From: Comamonas sp. SCN 65-56
Lineage (GTDB): Bacteria; Pseudomonadota; Gammaproteobacteria; Burkholderiales; Burkholderiaceae_C
Reading direction: 5' to 3'
DNA: 64,000 nucleotides
Assembly (NCBI RefSeq): GCF_001724135.1
Contig: NZ_MEDS01000025.1
Coordinates: forward strand, 310,001 to 374,000
A program made the position numbers and the translations under genes. The notes under the pieces are model-generated. The model saw only the letters and a list, made by a program, of their open reading frames with translations. It was not told the DNA's origin and ran no database searches. Of the stretch, positions 18,003-27,749 are shown piece after piece (position 1 is the first letter of the stretch; each line of letters begins with the position of its first letter).

Positions 18003-21000
18003 TTATGCATCCCTCAGAACACTGAACTCTTGAAACAACGTGATTGGCAGCGGTTGCTGCAGCCTCCAGTGCACGGACATGGGTTTGCTACCCTCTGCCC
18101 GCTCCAGTACCACCGGGCCACACGCTCGGTAAGGCGTGCCCTTGCGACGGCGCACGAAGAGCTGGAAGCTCCAACCATTGGCAGGGCTATTCAGGTAGCG
18201 CTGTCCCGCCGCAGTATCAGGGCCCGCAGAATTTTGAGACTGCCAATGAAAACGCTCGGGGCTAATCGCATAGTCGTGGTACGCGATACGTTCGTGATAG
18301 CCCTCACGCTTGTCCAACGTGACAAAAAGCAGTTCCACCTTGCGCTCGGATAAGGCAAGCACGCCCGCCTGAAAGGGAATACGCCGCTTGCCGTGAAGCC
18401 AGCCGACAGCCGTAAGGATTTCGCGCACCCCATAGCTGCCATGCAGCGTCAGAGGCACGTCCTCCAGTCCCGGCAGTGCCGTCGCCGGCCGAAGCTGACG
18501 CGAGGAAAGCATCTGTGCCAATTCGCCCAGCTCCGCGCATAGCTCAGGGAATCTCGCAAGGCGAATCAAAAACTCTTGAGCGTCGATGGCCCGCGAACTC
18601 GTATCGATCTGGTAGGCCAGCATCTGCAACAAGGTTTGTTCGCGGGACGTCTTCACCTGGTAACTGGCGCGCGCTTCGCTCACGTGCCACAACTGATCGA
18701 TGCGCTCGGCTTCGTCCCAATGCAATAGATGGGCGAACCGCCTCCCCTGCTTGTCCTGCTCTTCGCTCACCTCGCCAGTCATGAGACCCGCATCGCGCTT
18801 AAGGCGTGTCCAACCGGAGTTGCCGCTGATGCGATAGATGTCTTCCAACTCGATGGCTTGCTCGCGCACAAAATCCGCTAACGACACCGCTTGCCGACCC
18901 CGCAGCACCGCATAGGTTTGCAGTTCTGCACACAGGCGGCGCCAGTTGAGCTGGGTCAACTGGCGCAAGCTGGCCAGCACCTGTTCACGTGTCTTGCGCT
19001 GCAGCTGGATATGGCACCCCGGCGGCAACTGCCCAAACCCATGTTCCACCGCATCAGCAAGCTGTCCGCGTGACAAGCCGGTGATGGAAGACAGTAGTCG
19101 GTCAAAGCGAAATTCACGGCGGTGCTGCCCTACGAAGTCGAGCACGAGACAACTCTCCTTGCCTGACGCAAGACGCAGGCCACGACCAATTTGCTGTTGA
19201 AACAGCACCGGGCTCTGCGTAGGGCGCAGCAGCAGCAAGGTGTCCACCAAGGGCAAATCGACGCCCTCGTTGTAGAGATCGCAGGTAACAATGGCCGCAA
19301 TTTCGCCGCGCTCCAAGCGAGCCGGTGCGCTGCGGCGCACATCGCTTGGCGTCGTCCCCACCACGCAAACCGCTTTGATGCCAGCTGCATTGAGCTTGTC
19401 TGTCATGAACTCGGCATGAGCGACCGAAACGCAAAACAGCAGTGCCCGGCCACGGCGCGGATCATCTGCCAACCGCACCCATTCCTGCAGAACCAAGCGA
19501 GCACGCACATCGTTGCCCGTGACCAGACGATCCACCGCCACCAGCTCCCCCGGCTGTTCCCACGGCACTTCAGAAAAATCGGTCTCGTCGTCGCAAGCGT
19601 AATACTCGAACGGACAAAGCAGTTGCAGATCAAGTGCATGCCACAGGCGCAACTCCACCGCAGGTGAGCCATCGGGCCGGTTATTAAAGTAGCCAAGAAT
19701 GGGTTTGCCGTCACTGCGCTCGGGAGTCGCCGTCAAGCCCAGCAAAATTTTCGGCCGCACGGTGGTGACGAAGGCGTCGAATCGGTCCGCCGCCAGTCGA
19801 TGGCATTCATCGACCACCACGCTGTGCCAATAGCTGGAGCCATGCTGCGCCACGAGGTCGCGGCTGGTGATGCTGTCAATCGTGGCAAACAAGTGGTCGT
19901 GTTGTGCCGGCACTGCGCCTTCAGCCAGAAGTTCACCAAAGCCGTGATCGCGTAATACCTCACGATAGGTTCGCAGGGCCTGTTGCAAGATCTGCGCTCG
20001 GTGTGCAACGAAGAGCAAGCGCGGACGCCCGCCGGTCTGCTCACAGGTATGTCGGTAGTCAAACGCGGCAACCACTGTCTTGCCAGTACCGGTGGCGGCT
20101 ACCAACAGGTTACGCCAGCGCCCATGTTCGCGCTCGATTTGCAGCTGTTCCAGCATTTCCTGCTGATAACGCTTCGGCTGCAAATCGAAGAAAGTCGGTC
20201 TAGCCAATGGTTCACTGCCCGCCTCGCGCTGTAAAGCTTCCCCCAGTGCGCGCCGATGCTGCGGATTAGCAGGGTCGTAGCGTTGAAATTCGTTGTCTTC
20301 CCACAGGGTTTCGAAATGCGCCTTGGCATGCTCAAACAAAGCCGCTTGACCACGTTCGGTGAACTTCACCGTCCATTCAAGCCCACCCATCAAGGCAGCA
20401 CCCGACAGATTGGCGCTGCCCACATAGGCCGAGCCAAAACCGCTTGCACGCTGAAACAACCAGGCTTTGGCATGCAAGCGCGTGCGTCGTCCATCGAGGG
20501 AAATGCGGATCTCGCAACCCGGCAGGGCCGCCAGTTCATCTAGAGCACGGATCTCCGTAGCTCCGGTGTAGGTAGTCGTCAAGATGCGCAGTCGCGTGCG
20601 CGGCGTACCCCTAGCACCCAGGGCCGTGGCGCTTTGCAAAACGTCAAGCAACTTGCGCACGCCAGAATGGGTAATAAAACTGACCAAAATATCCACTTGG
20701 TCACACGCGGCAAGTTCGCGGCGCAATTCATGCAACAGCGAAGGCGAGCCCTTTCCCGCAGTGAAGAGCCAGGGCAGTGCCAATCCAGTATGCGGCGCCT
20801 CCGGCGCGGTACCACTACGATGGATGGCCTTCAGAACTTGTACTGGCGCACACAATGGGTCAACCTCCACCGTGCGGGCCAAGTGCTCACGCGTGTACAA
20901 CAAAAGCGCGTTGACCAACTGCAACTGCTGGCGTAGTCGCTCGCTCGCTACGCCATCAATGCCGTCAAGAATGCGTGCGAGTTGCTGCGCCAGCGCTTCC

Positions 21001-21119
21001 CCGAGACGTTGCGCGAACTCACCTGCGGGGAGTGCCTGCAGCACACTTTGCCCCTCGGCAATTTCACCGCGCAGGGATTCGGTAATCAACAAGTCATAAA
21101 GGCCTTCAGGCAGTGGCAT
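18003..21119 (-). CDS. SauUSI-like type IV restriction protein: PLD nuclease - SF2 helicase - DUF3427
   Basis: The 1038-residue protein has an N-terminal phospholipase D-type nuclease domain with RLHAKAW near residue 213 and VGSANLSG about 15 residues later, an SF2 helicase core with ATGTGKTVVAAF (about 342), DECH box VVVDECHRLAAD, motif III GLTATPERSDG and motif VI QQQIGRGLRLASG, and a long C-terminal region matching DUF3427. This domain order is that of SauUSI, which cleaves DNA carrying modified cytosine. Function here is inferred from architecture. The codon usage and base composition are clearly less GC-rich than the neighbours. The ATG at 21119 starts at MPLPEGLYDLLITESL, the usual family start; a TTG at 21182 would add 21 residues. 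Confidence 0.82.
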   Translation of the reverse strand: MPLPEGLYDLLITESLRGEIAEGQSVLQALPAGEFAQRLGEALAQQLARILDGIDGVASERLRQQLQLVNALLLYTREHLARTVEVDPLCAPVQVLKAIHRSGTAPEAPHTGLALPWLFTAGKGSPSLLHELRRELAACDQVDILVSFITHSGVRKLLDVLQSATALGARGTPRTRLRILTTTYTGATEIRALDELAALPGCEIRISLDGRRTRLHAKAWLFQRASGFGSAYVGSANLSGAALMGGLEWTVKFTERGQAALFEHAKAHFETLWEDNEFQRYDPANPQHRRALGEALQREAGSEPLARPTFFDLQPKRYQQEMLEQLQIEREHGRWRNLLVAATGTGKTVVAAFDYRHTCEQTGGRPRLLFVAHRAQILQQALRTYREVLRDHGFGELLAEGAVPAQHDHLFATIDSITSRDLVAQHGSSYWHSVVVDECHRLAADRFDAFVTTVRPKILLGLTATPERSDGKPILGYFNNRPDGSPAVELRLWHALDLQLLCPFEYYACDDETDFSEVPWEQPGELVAVDRLVTGNDVRARLVLQEWVRLADDPRRGRALLFCVSVAHAEFMTDKLNAAGIKAVCVVGTTPSDVRRSAPARLERGEIAAIVTCDLYNEGVDLPLVDTLLLLRPTQSPVLFQQQIGRGLRLASGKESCLVLDFVGQHRREFRFDRLLSSITGLSRGQLADAVEHGFGQLPPGCHIQLQRKTREQVLASLRQLTQLNWRRLCAELQTYAVLRGRQAVSLADFVREQAIELEDIYRISGNSGWTRLKRDAGLMTGEVSEEQDKQGRRFAHLLHWDEAERIDQLWHVSEARASYQVKTSREQTLLQMLAYQIDTSSRAIDAQEFLIRLARFPELCAELGELAQMLSSRQLRPATALPGLEDVPLTLHGSYGVREILTAVGWLHGKRRIPFQAGVLALSERKVELLFVTLDKREGYHERIAYHDYAISPERFHWQSQNSAGPDTAAGQRYLNSPANGWSFQLFVRRRKGTPYRACGPVVLERAEGSKPMSVHWRLQQPLPITLFQEFSVLRDA

Positions 21120-21342
21120 GGTGATAAACAAGATCGACAACCACTCCAATCTTGCACCACCTTCGGCAGCAATCAACGCCAAACCAAAGTTGTTAGCGCC
21201 TCGTCTGGCACTAACGACACTGTGTCAAGGCGAATGCGCGCTGCAAGCACACGGCCAAAGTGCTATGGCGATCCCATGCCTGTCGCTTGGCGAAGAACCC
21301 TCAGAACGAGGGCCCGCGGCGATCTCGCGAGCGAATCCACCT

Positions 21343-24300
21343 TTACGCCATCGTCATCAGCTGCGCATTGCCCCCCGCCGCCGCCGTGTTGGTGCTGATG
21401 GACTGCTCGTGCACCAGCGCCGCGAGGTCGTAGCCGCGGCCCGATTGCAGCTCAAAACTCGCGCGGCTTTCCACGCGCACGATGGCGCCTTCTCGCGCCG
21501 CCACCTCGGCAAGCGCCTGGGCCAGCGCGTCGCCGTCGCCCTCGAAGAGCAGTGCGGTGACGGGCACGGCGGCATCACCCAGGTTCTGGCGCGCGCCGGG
21601 CTTCAAGCGGCTGGCGTCTTCGCCCAGCGCGCGGTGCAGCGCCTGCCACACGCTGGCGCAGGCGGCATCGCCTTCGGGCAGCACCACATGGCATTCGTTG
21701 CCGCTCGCCAGCGCCGCGGCCACCTGCGCCAGCAGCCCCAACGCGGTGGCGGGCATGGCCCACACCGGGCCGCGCGGCAGCAGGCGGTAGACGTTGGATT
21801 CGCCGGTGGGGCCGGGCAGCAGCCAGCGCTCGTTCATGCGCGCCGCGCGCCGCGCGGCATCGAGCAGCACGCGGGCCTGCGCCGCCTCGGCCTCGGGCAG
21901 CGTGGTGGCGAGCAGCCGCTCGATCGGCGCGAGCTCTGGCGCCGCTGCCGCGCCGTGGCCGGCGCCTTGCTCGGCGGCCTGCCCGCGCGGCAGCAGCGCC
22001 AGCGCGTCGCCCGGCTCGCCCTGCACCAGGCGGTACAGGTACAGCGGCCCGCCGGCCTTGGGGCCGGTGCCCGACAGGCCCATGCCGCCGAAGGGCTGCA
22101 CGCCGACGACGGCGCCGATGATGTTGCGGTTCACGTAGACGTTGCCCGCGTGCACGCGGTCGGTGAGGTGGTCGATGGTCTCGTCGATGCGGCTGTGCAC
22201 GCCGAAAGTGAGGCCGTAGCCGGCGGCGTTGATCCGCTCGATCAGCTCGTCGAGCCGCTCGCGCTCATAGCGCAGCACGTGCAGCACCGGGCCGAAGACC
22301 TCGCGCGTGAGCCGCGCGGGGCTGTCGATCTCGATGATCGCCGGCGCGACGAAGTGGCCGTTGCCGCCGTTTTGATGCAGCCGCGTGACCTTCTGCCCGG
22401 CGGCCTGCATGGCCTCGATGTGCGATTCGATCTGCGCGCGCGCCGCTTCGTCGATGACGGGGCCGATGTCGGTGGAGAGGCGATCGGGGTTGCCCATGCT
22501 CCACTCCTGCAGCGCCGCCTTGAGCATCGTCATCTGGCGCTCGGCCACGTCCTCCTGCAGGCACAGCAGGCGCAGCGCCGAGCAGCGCTGGCCGGCCGAA
22601 TCGAAGGCCGAGGCCAGCACGTCCAGCACCACCTGCTCGGCCAGCGCCGAGGAATCGACCACCATGGCGTTGAGCCCGCCGGTTTCGGCGATCAGCGGAA
22701 TCACGCGCCCCGAGGGCGACAGGCGCGTGGCAAGCTGCCGGTTGATGAGCCGCGCCACCTCGGTGGAGCCGGTGAACATCACGCCCGCGACCTGCGGGTG
22801 CGCGACGAGCTGCGCGCCCACGGTCTCGCCGCGCCCGGGCAGCAGCTGCAGCACGTCGTGCGGCACGCCGGCCTCATGAAAGATCGCGACCATCGCGGCC
22901 GCGGTGAGCGGCGTCTGCTCCGCCGGCTTGGCCAGCACCGCGTTGCCCGCCGCCAGCGCCGCCGCCACCTGACCGGCGAAGATCGCGAGCGGAAAGTTCC
23001 ACGGGCTGATGGCCAGCACCACGCCCAGCGGGCGCTGCGCCGCATTGTCGAAATGCGCGGCCACCTGCGCGCCGTAGTAGCGCATGAAGTCGGCCGCTTC
23101 GCGCACCTCGCACAGGGCGCTGGCCAGCGTTTTGCCGGCTTCGCGCTGGACCAGGCCCATGAGCGTCTGGCCGCGCTGCTCCAGCAGATCGGCGCTGCGC
23201 AGGAGCACGTCCGCGCGTCCCGACGGCGGCATGCCGGCCCAGATCGGCAGCGCCTGCGCGGCGCGCCGGGCCGCCGCATCCACATCCGGCGCGCTTGCCT
23301 CGCGCACCCAGCCGACGACGTCGCCAAGCTCTGCCGGGTTGCGCACCGGCTCCCACGCCGGGTCCCGTGCCGGATCGGCCGGTGTGGCCACCCCGGGAGC
23401 GGCCGCAAACCACGGTCGGCTGGTGCTTTGCAGCAGCGCCACGGCCAGCGACGCCAGGCGCTGCTCGTTCGCCAGATTCAAGCCCTGCGAGTTGGTGCGC
23501 GCGAGCACGCCCTGCCCGGCGTAGAGGTCGATCGGCAGCGCAATGCGCGGGTGCGGCGCGCCCAGCTGCCCCTCCTCCTGCGCGATGCGCAGCACCTCCT
23601 GCACCGGGTCCTGCACCAGTTCGCTCACGGCAATGGCGGTATCGCCGATGCGGTTGACGAACGAGGTGTTGGCGCCGTTTTCCAGCAAACGGCGCACGAG
23701 GTAGGCAAGCAGCGTCTCGTGGTTGCCCACGGGCGCGTAGATGCGGCATGGCCGCGCCAGCTTGCCCTCGGCCGTGGGGCCGACGACCTGTGCGTACAGC
23801 GGCTCGCCCATGCCATGCAGGCATTGAAATTCGTACTGGCCGCTGTAGTAGCTGCCGCCCACGGCCTGCGCCAGGTGGTGGATGCTGGCGAGCGTCTGCG
23901 CATTGTGCGTGGCGAACTGCGGGTAGACGGCGTCGGGCGCGGACAGCAGCTTTTTCGCGCAGGCGAGGTAGCTCACGTCGGTGTAGGCCTTGCGCGTGTA
24001 GACCGGGTAGCCGGCGTGGCCGTCGATCTGCGAACGCTTGATTTCGCTGTCCCAGTACGCGCCCTTGACCAGGCGCACCATGAGGCGGCGGCGGCTGCGC
24101 CGCGCCAGGTCCACAAGATAGTCGATGACCTGCGGGCAGCGCTTCTGGTAGGCCTGCACGACGAAGCCGATGCCGCTCCAGCCCTTCAGACTGGGCGCGG
24201 CGCACAGCGCTTCGAGCAGATCGAGCGAGAGCTCGAGCCGGTCGGCCTCCTCGGCGTCGATGTTCATGCCGATGTCGTACTGGCGCGCCAGCTCCGCCAG

Positions 24301-25356
24301 GTGCAGCACGCGCGGCAGCAGCTCGCTCATCACGCGCTCGTACTGGCCACGCGCATAGCGTGGGTGCAGCGCCGAGAGCTTGATCGAGATGCCCGGCCCG
24401 TCGAAGATGCCGCGCCCATTGGAGGCGCTGCCGATGGCGTGGATCGCCTGCTGGTAGTCGGCCAGGTAGCGCTGCGCGTCCTGCTCGGTGGTGGCGGCCT
24501 CGCCCAGCATGTCGTAGCTGTAGCGAAAGCCCTGCTTCTCGTGCGCGCGGCTGTTGGCCAGCGCCTCGGCGATGTTCTGACCGGTGACGAACTGCTCGCC
24601 CATGAGCTTCATCGCGCGGTGCACGCCCTGGCGGATCAGCGGCTCACCGCCCTTGCCGATCACGCGCGTCAGGGCCGCCGAAAGCGTCTTTTCGCTGCTG
24701 GTGGCGGTGAGTTTGCCCGTGAGCACCAGACCCCAGGCCGCGGCGTTGACGAAGAGCGAGGGCGAGCGCCCGACGTGCGCGCGCCAGTCGCCGTGACTGA
24801 TCTTGTCGCGGATGAGCGCGTCGCGCGTGGCCCGGTCGGGGATGCGCAGCAGCGCCTCGGCCAGGCACATCAGCGCCACACCCTCCTGGCTGGACAGCGA
24901 AAACTCCTGCACCAGCGCCGCCACGCCGCTGGTGACAGGCGCCTCGCGCAGACCCTGCACCAGGCGCGTCGCGAGCGCGCGCACCTGGGCGGCCTGTTCG
25001 TCGTCGTGCGCACGCGCCTGCGGCAGCAGCGCCGCGAGGCACTCGGGCTCGGGCCGGTGCCAGCCGGCGGTGATGGCCGCGCGCAGCGGCGTCTGCGGCA
25101 GGATGGACTGAGCGAAGGCCAGGAAGGGTTGCACTTCGTGCGGCGCCGGTGGTGGCACTTCTTCGGCCTCGTCCGGGGCGCTGCCGGGCAGGCCCTGCAG
25201 GCGGATTTCATGCACGCCGCGTTCGATCGCATCCACGTACAGCAGCGCCGCCTGCTTGACCAGCCAGTGCGGCGTGCGGCCGATCTGCTGCGCGGCGGCA
25301 TGGATGCGCTGGCGCTGCGTGTCGTCGACTTTGATACCCAGGGTGGTGGCGGACAT
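21343..25356 (-). CDS. putA: Trifunctional proline utilization protein PutA
   Basis: The 1337-residue protein oxidises proline to glutamate in two steps and represses its own gene. The N terminus (MSATTLGIKVDDTQRQRIHA, then RTPHWLVKQA) is the ribbon-helix-helix DNA-binding domain. The FAD-linked proline dehydrogenase barrel spans about 200-520 (YSYDMLGEAATT, RLVKGAYWDSEIKRSQ). The NAD-dependent glutamate semialdehyde dehydrogenase covers about 590-1080 with catalytic cysteine in SAGQRCSALRLLCLQED. A C-terminal domain ends the long PutA type. The frame is open for 300 codons upstream, but that is a shadow of the MFS gene; the RHH start fixes the ATG at 25356. Confidence 0.95.
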   Translation of the reverse strand: MSATTLGIKVDDTQRQRIHAAAQQIGRTPHWLVKQAALLYVDAIERGVHEIRLQGLPGSAPDEAEEVPPPAPHEVQPFLAFAQSILPQTPLRAAITAGWHRPEPECLAALLPQARAHDDEQAAQVRALATRLVQGLREAPVTSGVAALVQEFSLSSQEGVALMCLAEALLRIPDRATRDALIRDKISHGDWRAHVGRSPSLFVNAAAWGLVLTGKLTATSSEKTLSAALTRVIGKGGEPLIRQGVHRAMKLMGEQFVTGQNIAEALANSRAHEKQGFRYSYDMLGEAATTEQDAQRYLADYQQAIHAIGSASNGRGIFDGPGISIKLSALHPRYARGQYERVMSELLPRVLHLAELARQYDIGMNIDAEEADRLELSLDLLEALCAAPSLKGWSGIGFVVQAYQKRCPQVIDYLVDLARRSRRRLMVRLVKGAYWDSEIKRSQIDGHAGYPVYTRKAYTDVSYLACAKKLLSAPDAVYPQFATHNAQTLASIHHLAQAVGGSYYSGQYEFQCLHGMGEPLYAQVVGPTAEGKLARPCRIYAPVGNHETLLAYLVRRLLENGANTSFVNRIGDTAIAVSELVQDPVQEVLRIAQEEGQLGAPHPRIALPIDLYAGQGVLARTNSQGLNLANEQRLASLAVALLQSTSRPWFAAAPGVATPADPARDPAWEPVRNPAELGDVVGWVREASAPDVDAAARRAAQALPIWAGMPPSGRADVLLRSADLLEQRGQTLMGLVQREAGKTLASALCEVREAADFMRYYGAQVAAHFDNAAQRPLGVVLAISPWNFPLAIFAGQVAAALAAGNAVLAKPAEQTPLTAAAMVAIFHEAGVPHDVLQLLPGRGETVGAQLVAHPQVAGVMFTGSTEVARLINRQLATRLSPSGRVIPLIAETGGLNAMVVDSSALAEQVVLDVLASAFDSAGQRCSALRLLCLQEDVAERQMTMLKAALQEWSMGNPDRLSTDIGPVIDEAARAQIESHIEAMQAAGQKVTRLHQNGGNGHFVAPAIIEIDSPARLTREVFGPVLHVLRYERERLDELIERINAAGYGLTFGVHSRIDETIDHLTDRVHAGNVYVNRNIIGAVVGVQPFGGMGLSGTGPKAGGPLYLYRLVQGEPGDALALLPRGQAAEQGAGHGAAAAPELAPIERLLATTLPEAEAAQARVLLDAARRAARMNERWLLPGPTGESNVYRLLPRGPVWAMPATALGLLAQVAAALASGNECHVVLPEGDAACASVWQALHRALGEDASRLKPGARQNLGDAAVPVTALLFEGDGDALAQALAEVAAREGAIVRVESRASFELQSGRGYDLAALVHEQSISTNTAAAGGNAQLMTMA

Positions 25357-25422
25357 GCGGCTCTCGATGAACGGTGAAAGGAAAGCGCCGATCTTGCGCC
25401 TGGGCACAGGGAAAAGGTAACT

Positions 25423-25434
25423 AGGGTTAACCCT
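25423..25434. promoter_or_regulatory. Perfect 12-base palindrome upstream of putA
   Basis: AGGGTTAACCCT is a perfect dyad 66 bases before the putA start, just after the stop of the DHA2 transporter. It could be an operator or a remnant of a transcription stop. The E. coli PutA core site GTTGCA is not part of it. Confidence 0.35.
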
Positions 25435-25439
25435 TTGTT

Positions 25440-26936
25440 CTACTTTTCTTCCAGAACGGGAAAGCGCCGAGGTGCGATCAACAGCACGAGCAGCATCAGC
25501 ACGGCGATCACGCTCATGCCCACGTAAAGCTGGTCGGTCGCGACGCCGATACCCGCGCGCAAATACCCCGCCACGGCCGTATCGGTGGCGGGGGAGTGCA
25601 GCGCGCCGATGACCGCGTCCACATCGGCAGGCAGGCGCGCGGCCAGGGTCTGCGGCGCGGCCGCGAGATGCGCGCCCAGCGTGGCGTTGAAGATGGCGCC
25701 GAAGAGCGCCGCCCCCAGACTCTGGCCGAGGTAGCGCGAGAACATGTGCGAGCCCGTCACCACGCCGCGCCGCCCCCAGTCCACCGTGGACTGCATGCCC
25801 ACGAGAATCGGCGTGGAGAAGAACCCCAGCCCCGCACCCAGCAGGATCTGGTCGAGCAACACCAGAGCCACCGGCTGCGGTCGCGGCATCCACAGGAAGG
25901 CCAGCGAGGACAGCAGGATGAGCGCACAGCCGCCCAGGCCCGCATCCCGAAAACCGAGGCGCGCATACAGCGGCGGCGACAGCGCCGAGGCCACCGGCCA
26001 GCCCATGCTGATGGCGGCGAGCACCAGCCCGGCCGCGATCGCGCCCAGCGACTGCACCGATTGCAGGAAGGTGGGCAGGTAGACGCTGGGCGCCATCATC
26101 ACCAGACCCATGCCGATGGCCGCGAGGTTGGAGCCCAGCAGCTCGCGCCGCCGCCACAGCCAGCCGGGCAGCACCGGCTCGGCGGCGCGCCGCTGCACCC
26201 ACACCAGCGCCGCGATGGCCAGCGCGGCGAGAGCGAACACCAGCGCCACGGGCCACGAGGCCCAGGGCCAGCGCTGCCCGCCTTCGAGCACGCCGAAAAT
26301 CAGCAGGCCCAGCGCCAACAGCAGCAGGGCCGCGCCCGCCCCGTCGATGCGCGCCTCGCGCCGATGAAATGCCTCATGCAGCGCGCGCCCGATGAGCGCC
26401 AGCGCCACCGCGCCGATCGGCAGGTTCACGAGAAAGATCCAGCGCCACGAGGCGTATTCGGCGAACGCCCCGCCCAGCAGCGGCCCGGCGATGGCGGCCA
26501 TGCCCCAGACGCTGGACAGCCACCCCTGCACCGCGCCGCGCTCCTGCACGGTGTAGAGATCGCCCGCGAGCGTCATCACCGTGGCCATGATGGCGCCCGC
26601 GCCCAGCCCCTGCAGACCACGAAACGCGATCAGCGCAGGCATGTTCCACGCGGCGGAGCACGCCACCGAGCCGAGCAGGAACAGCACCGTGCCGCCCAGC
26701 AGCACGGGCTTGCGCCCGAACAGATCGGAGAGCTTGCCGTAGATCGGGATCGTGACCGTCTGCGCCACGAGGTAGATGGAAAACACCCAGCTCACGAGCG
26801 CCAGCCCGCCGAGCTCGCCCACGATCTGCGGGATGGCGGTGGAGACGATGGTGGTGTCCATCGCCGCCAGCATCATCATCGCCATCAGGCCAGCGAGGAT
26901 CCTGCCGCGACGGGCGAGGGCGGGGCTTGCGGACAT
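25440..26936 (-). CDS. DHA2-family (EmrB/QacA-type) MFS efflux transporter
   Basis: The 498-residue inner-membrane protein has about 14 helices. MLAAMDTTIVSTAIPQIVGE near residue 22 carries the DHA2-type charged helix 1 motif, GKLSDLFGRKPVLLGG is the MFS A-like motif in loop 2-3, and GMAAIAGPLLGGAFAEYASW is antiporter motif C, which marks drug-proton exporters. It lies 83 bases upstream of putA on the same strand; a functional link is doubtful. Substrate unknown. Confidence 0.88.
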   Translation of the reverse strand: MSASPALARRGRILAGLMAMMMLAAMDTTIVSTAIPQIVGELGGLALVSWVFSIYLVAQTVTIPIYGKLSDLFGRKPVLLGGTVLFLLGSVACSAAWNMPALIAFRGLQGLGAGAIMATVMTLAGDLYTVQERGAVQGWLSSVWGMAAIAGPLLGGAFAEYASWRWIFLVNLPIGAVALALIGRALHEAFHRREARIDGAGAALLLLALGLLIFGVLEGGQRWPWASWPVALVFALAALAIAALVWVQRRAAEPVLPGWLWRRRELLGSNLAAIGMGLVMMAPSVYLPTFLQSVQSLGAIAAGLVLAAISMGWPVASALSPPLYARLGFRDAGLGGCALILLSSLAFLWMPRPQPVALVLLDQILLGAGLGFFSTPILVGMQSTVDWGRRGVVTGSHMFSRYLGQSLGAALFGAIFNATLGAHLAAAPQTLAARLPADVDAVIGALHSPATDTAVAGYLRAGIGVATDQLYVGMSVIAVLMLLVLLIAPRRFPVLEEK

Positions 26937-26997
26937 GCGGCCGATTGTGCGACAGGGGTGAGGGCCTGCGGCTTATCCACAAAGCCGCCGCCGGAGT

Positions 26998-27642
26998 TCA
27001 TCCATCAATCTTCAGCAGCCCACGCGCCCGCTGGTTGGACCGGTAGATACTGTCGCGCACCGGCGCCGCGCCGGTCTTCACGCTGTGCACCCATTCCCGG
27101 GTCGACAGCACCGCCGCGAAGCGCGATTGCAGCACCACGCTGAACACGCGGTGGATGTCCTCGGCGCTCGCGAAGCCAGCCTGGTTGCGGTAGGACACCG
27201 CACCCGACGCGTCGTGCAGGAACTCCACGGCCATGCCGTTGTGCAGCGCGTGGTTGATGGTCGATGCATCGCAGTTGTGCGTCATGAAGCCGACCACCGT
27301 GAGCGTGTCGATGCCATGCTCCCGCAGCCACTCTGCCAGGCCGGTTTCCGGATAGGCGCTCGGCAGCGTCTTGCGCACGTAATGGTCGCGCGGGCGGGAC
27401 GCGACGGCCGGATGCAGCTGCCAGCCATCCGAATCGACGGCGAACAGCGGCGAAGTGGCCGGCGCGGTCTGCTGCACGACGATCACCGGAATGCCGGCCG
27501 CGCGGGCCGCATCCATGGCGATGCCGACATGGGCGACGCTCTGCTGCGGGTCCGGGTACTCGATCGGCAGGTTGCCGGTGAGGTATTCGTTTTGCACGTC
27601 GATCACGATCAGGGCGCGCTTCGGGGTGGCGGATGCGGTCAT
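26998..27642 (-). CDS. Isochorismatase-family cysteine hydrolase
   Basis: The 214-residue protein has the isochorismatase-like fold with all three catalytic positions: Asp in ALIVIDVQNEYL (about residue 15), Lys in YVRKTLPSAY (about 89) and Cys in GFMTHNCDAST (about 127). Such enzymes hydrolyse amides or vinyl ethers (nicotinamide, N-carbamoylsarcosine, isochorismate); the substrate cannot be told here. It is divergent from a GlxA-type regulator with a 107-base intergenic region, which suggests regulation by that protein. Confidence 0.88.
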   Translation of the reverse strand: MTASATPKRALIVIDVQNEYLTGNLPIEYPDPQQSVAHVGIAMDAARAAGIPVIVVQQTAPATSPLFAVDSDGWQLHPAVASRPRDHYVRKTLPSAYPETGLAEWLREHGIDTLTVVGFMTHNCDASTINHALHNGMAVEFLHDASGAVSYRNQAGFASAEDIHRVFSVVLQSRFAAVLSTREWVHSVKTGAAPVRDSIYRSNQRARGLLKIDG

Positions 27643-27749
27643 GGCAAGGCTCCTTCAGGGGTGGATGGGCCGGGCTTTACGTTGAGCCCGTGGACACGAT
27701 CATGGTCCGCGGCTATGCTTGCCGAAAGTGGCCCAGAAGACTTTTACCG

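Noticed and set aside
21183-21342. Promoter and gene remnants upstream of the restriction-like gene
   Set aside because: A TTGACA-like hexamer occurs (reverse of 21223-21228) but no matching -10 at proper spacing; no coding remnant recognised.
21118-25377. Very long plus-strand open frame antisense to putA
   Set aside because: The protein is rich in Arg, His, Gln and Ala with no domain, the typical antisense shadow of a high-GC gene; PutA on the other strand has clear domains.
25357-26256. Upstream extension of the putA frame
   Set aside because: It is the shadow of the DHA2 transporter; the ribbon-helix-helix start at 25356 is clear.
25596-27143. 515-codon plus-strand frame over the DHA2 transporter
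   Set aside because: Composition is that of an antisense shadow.
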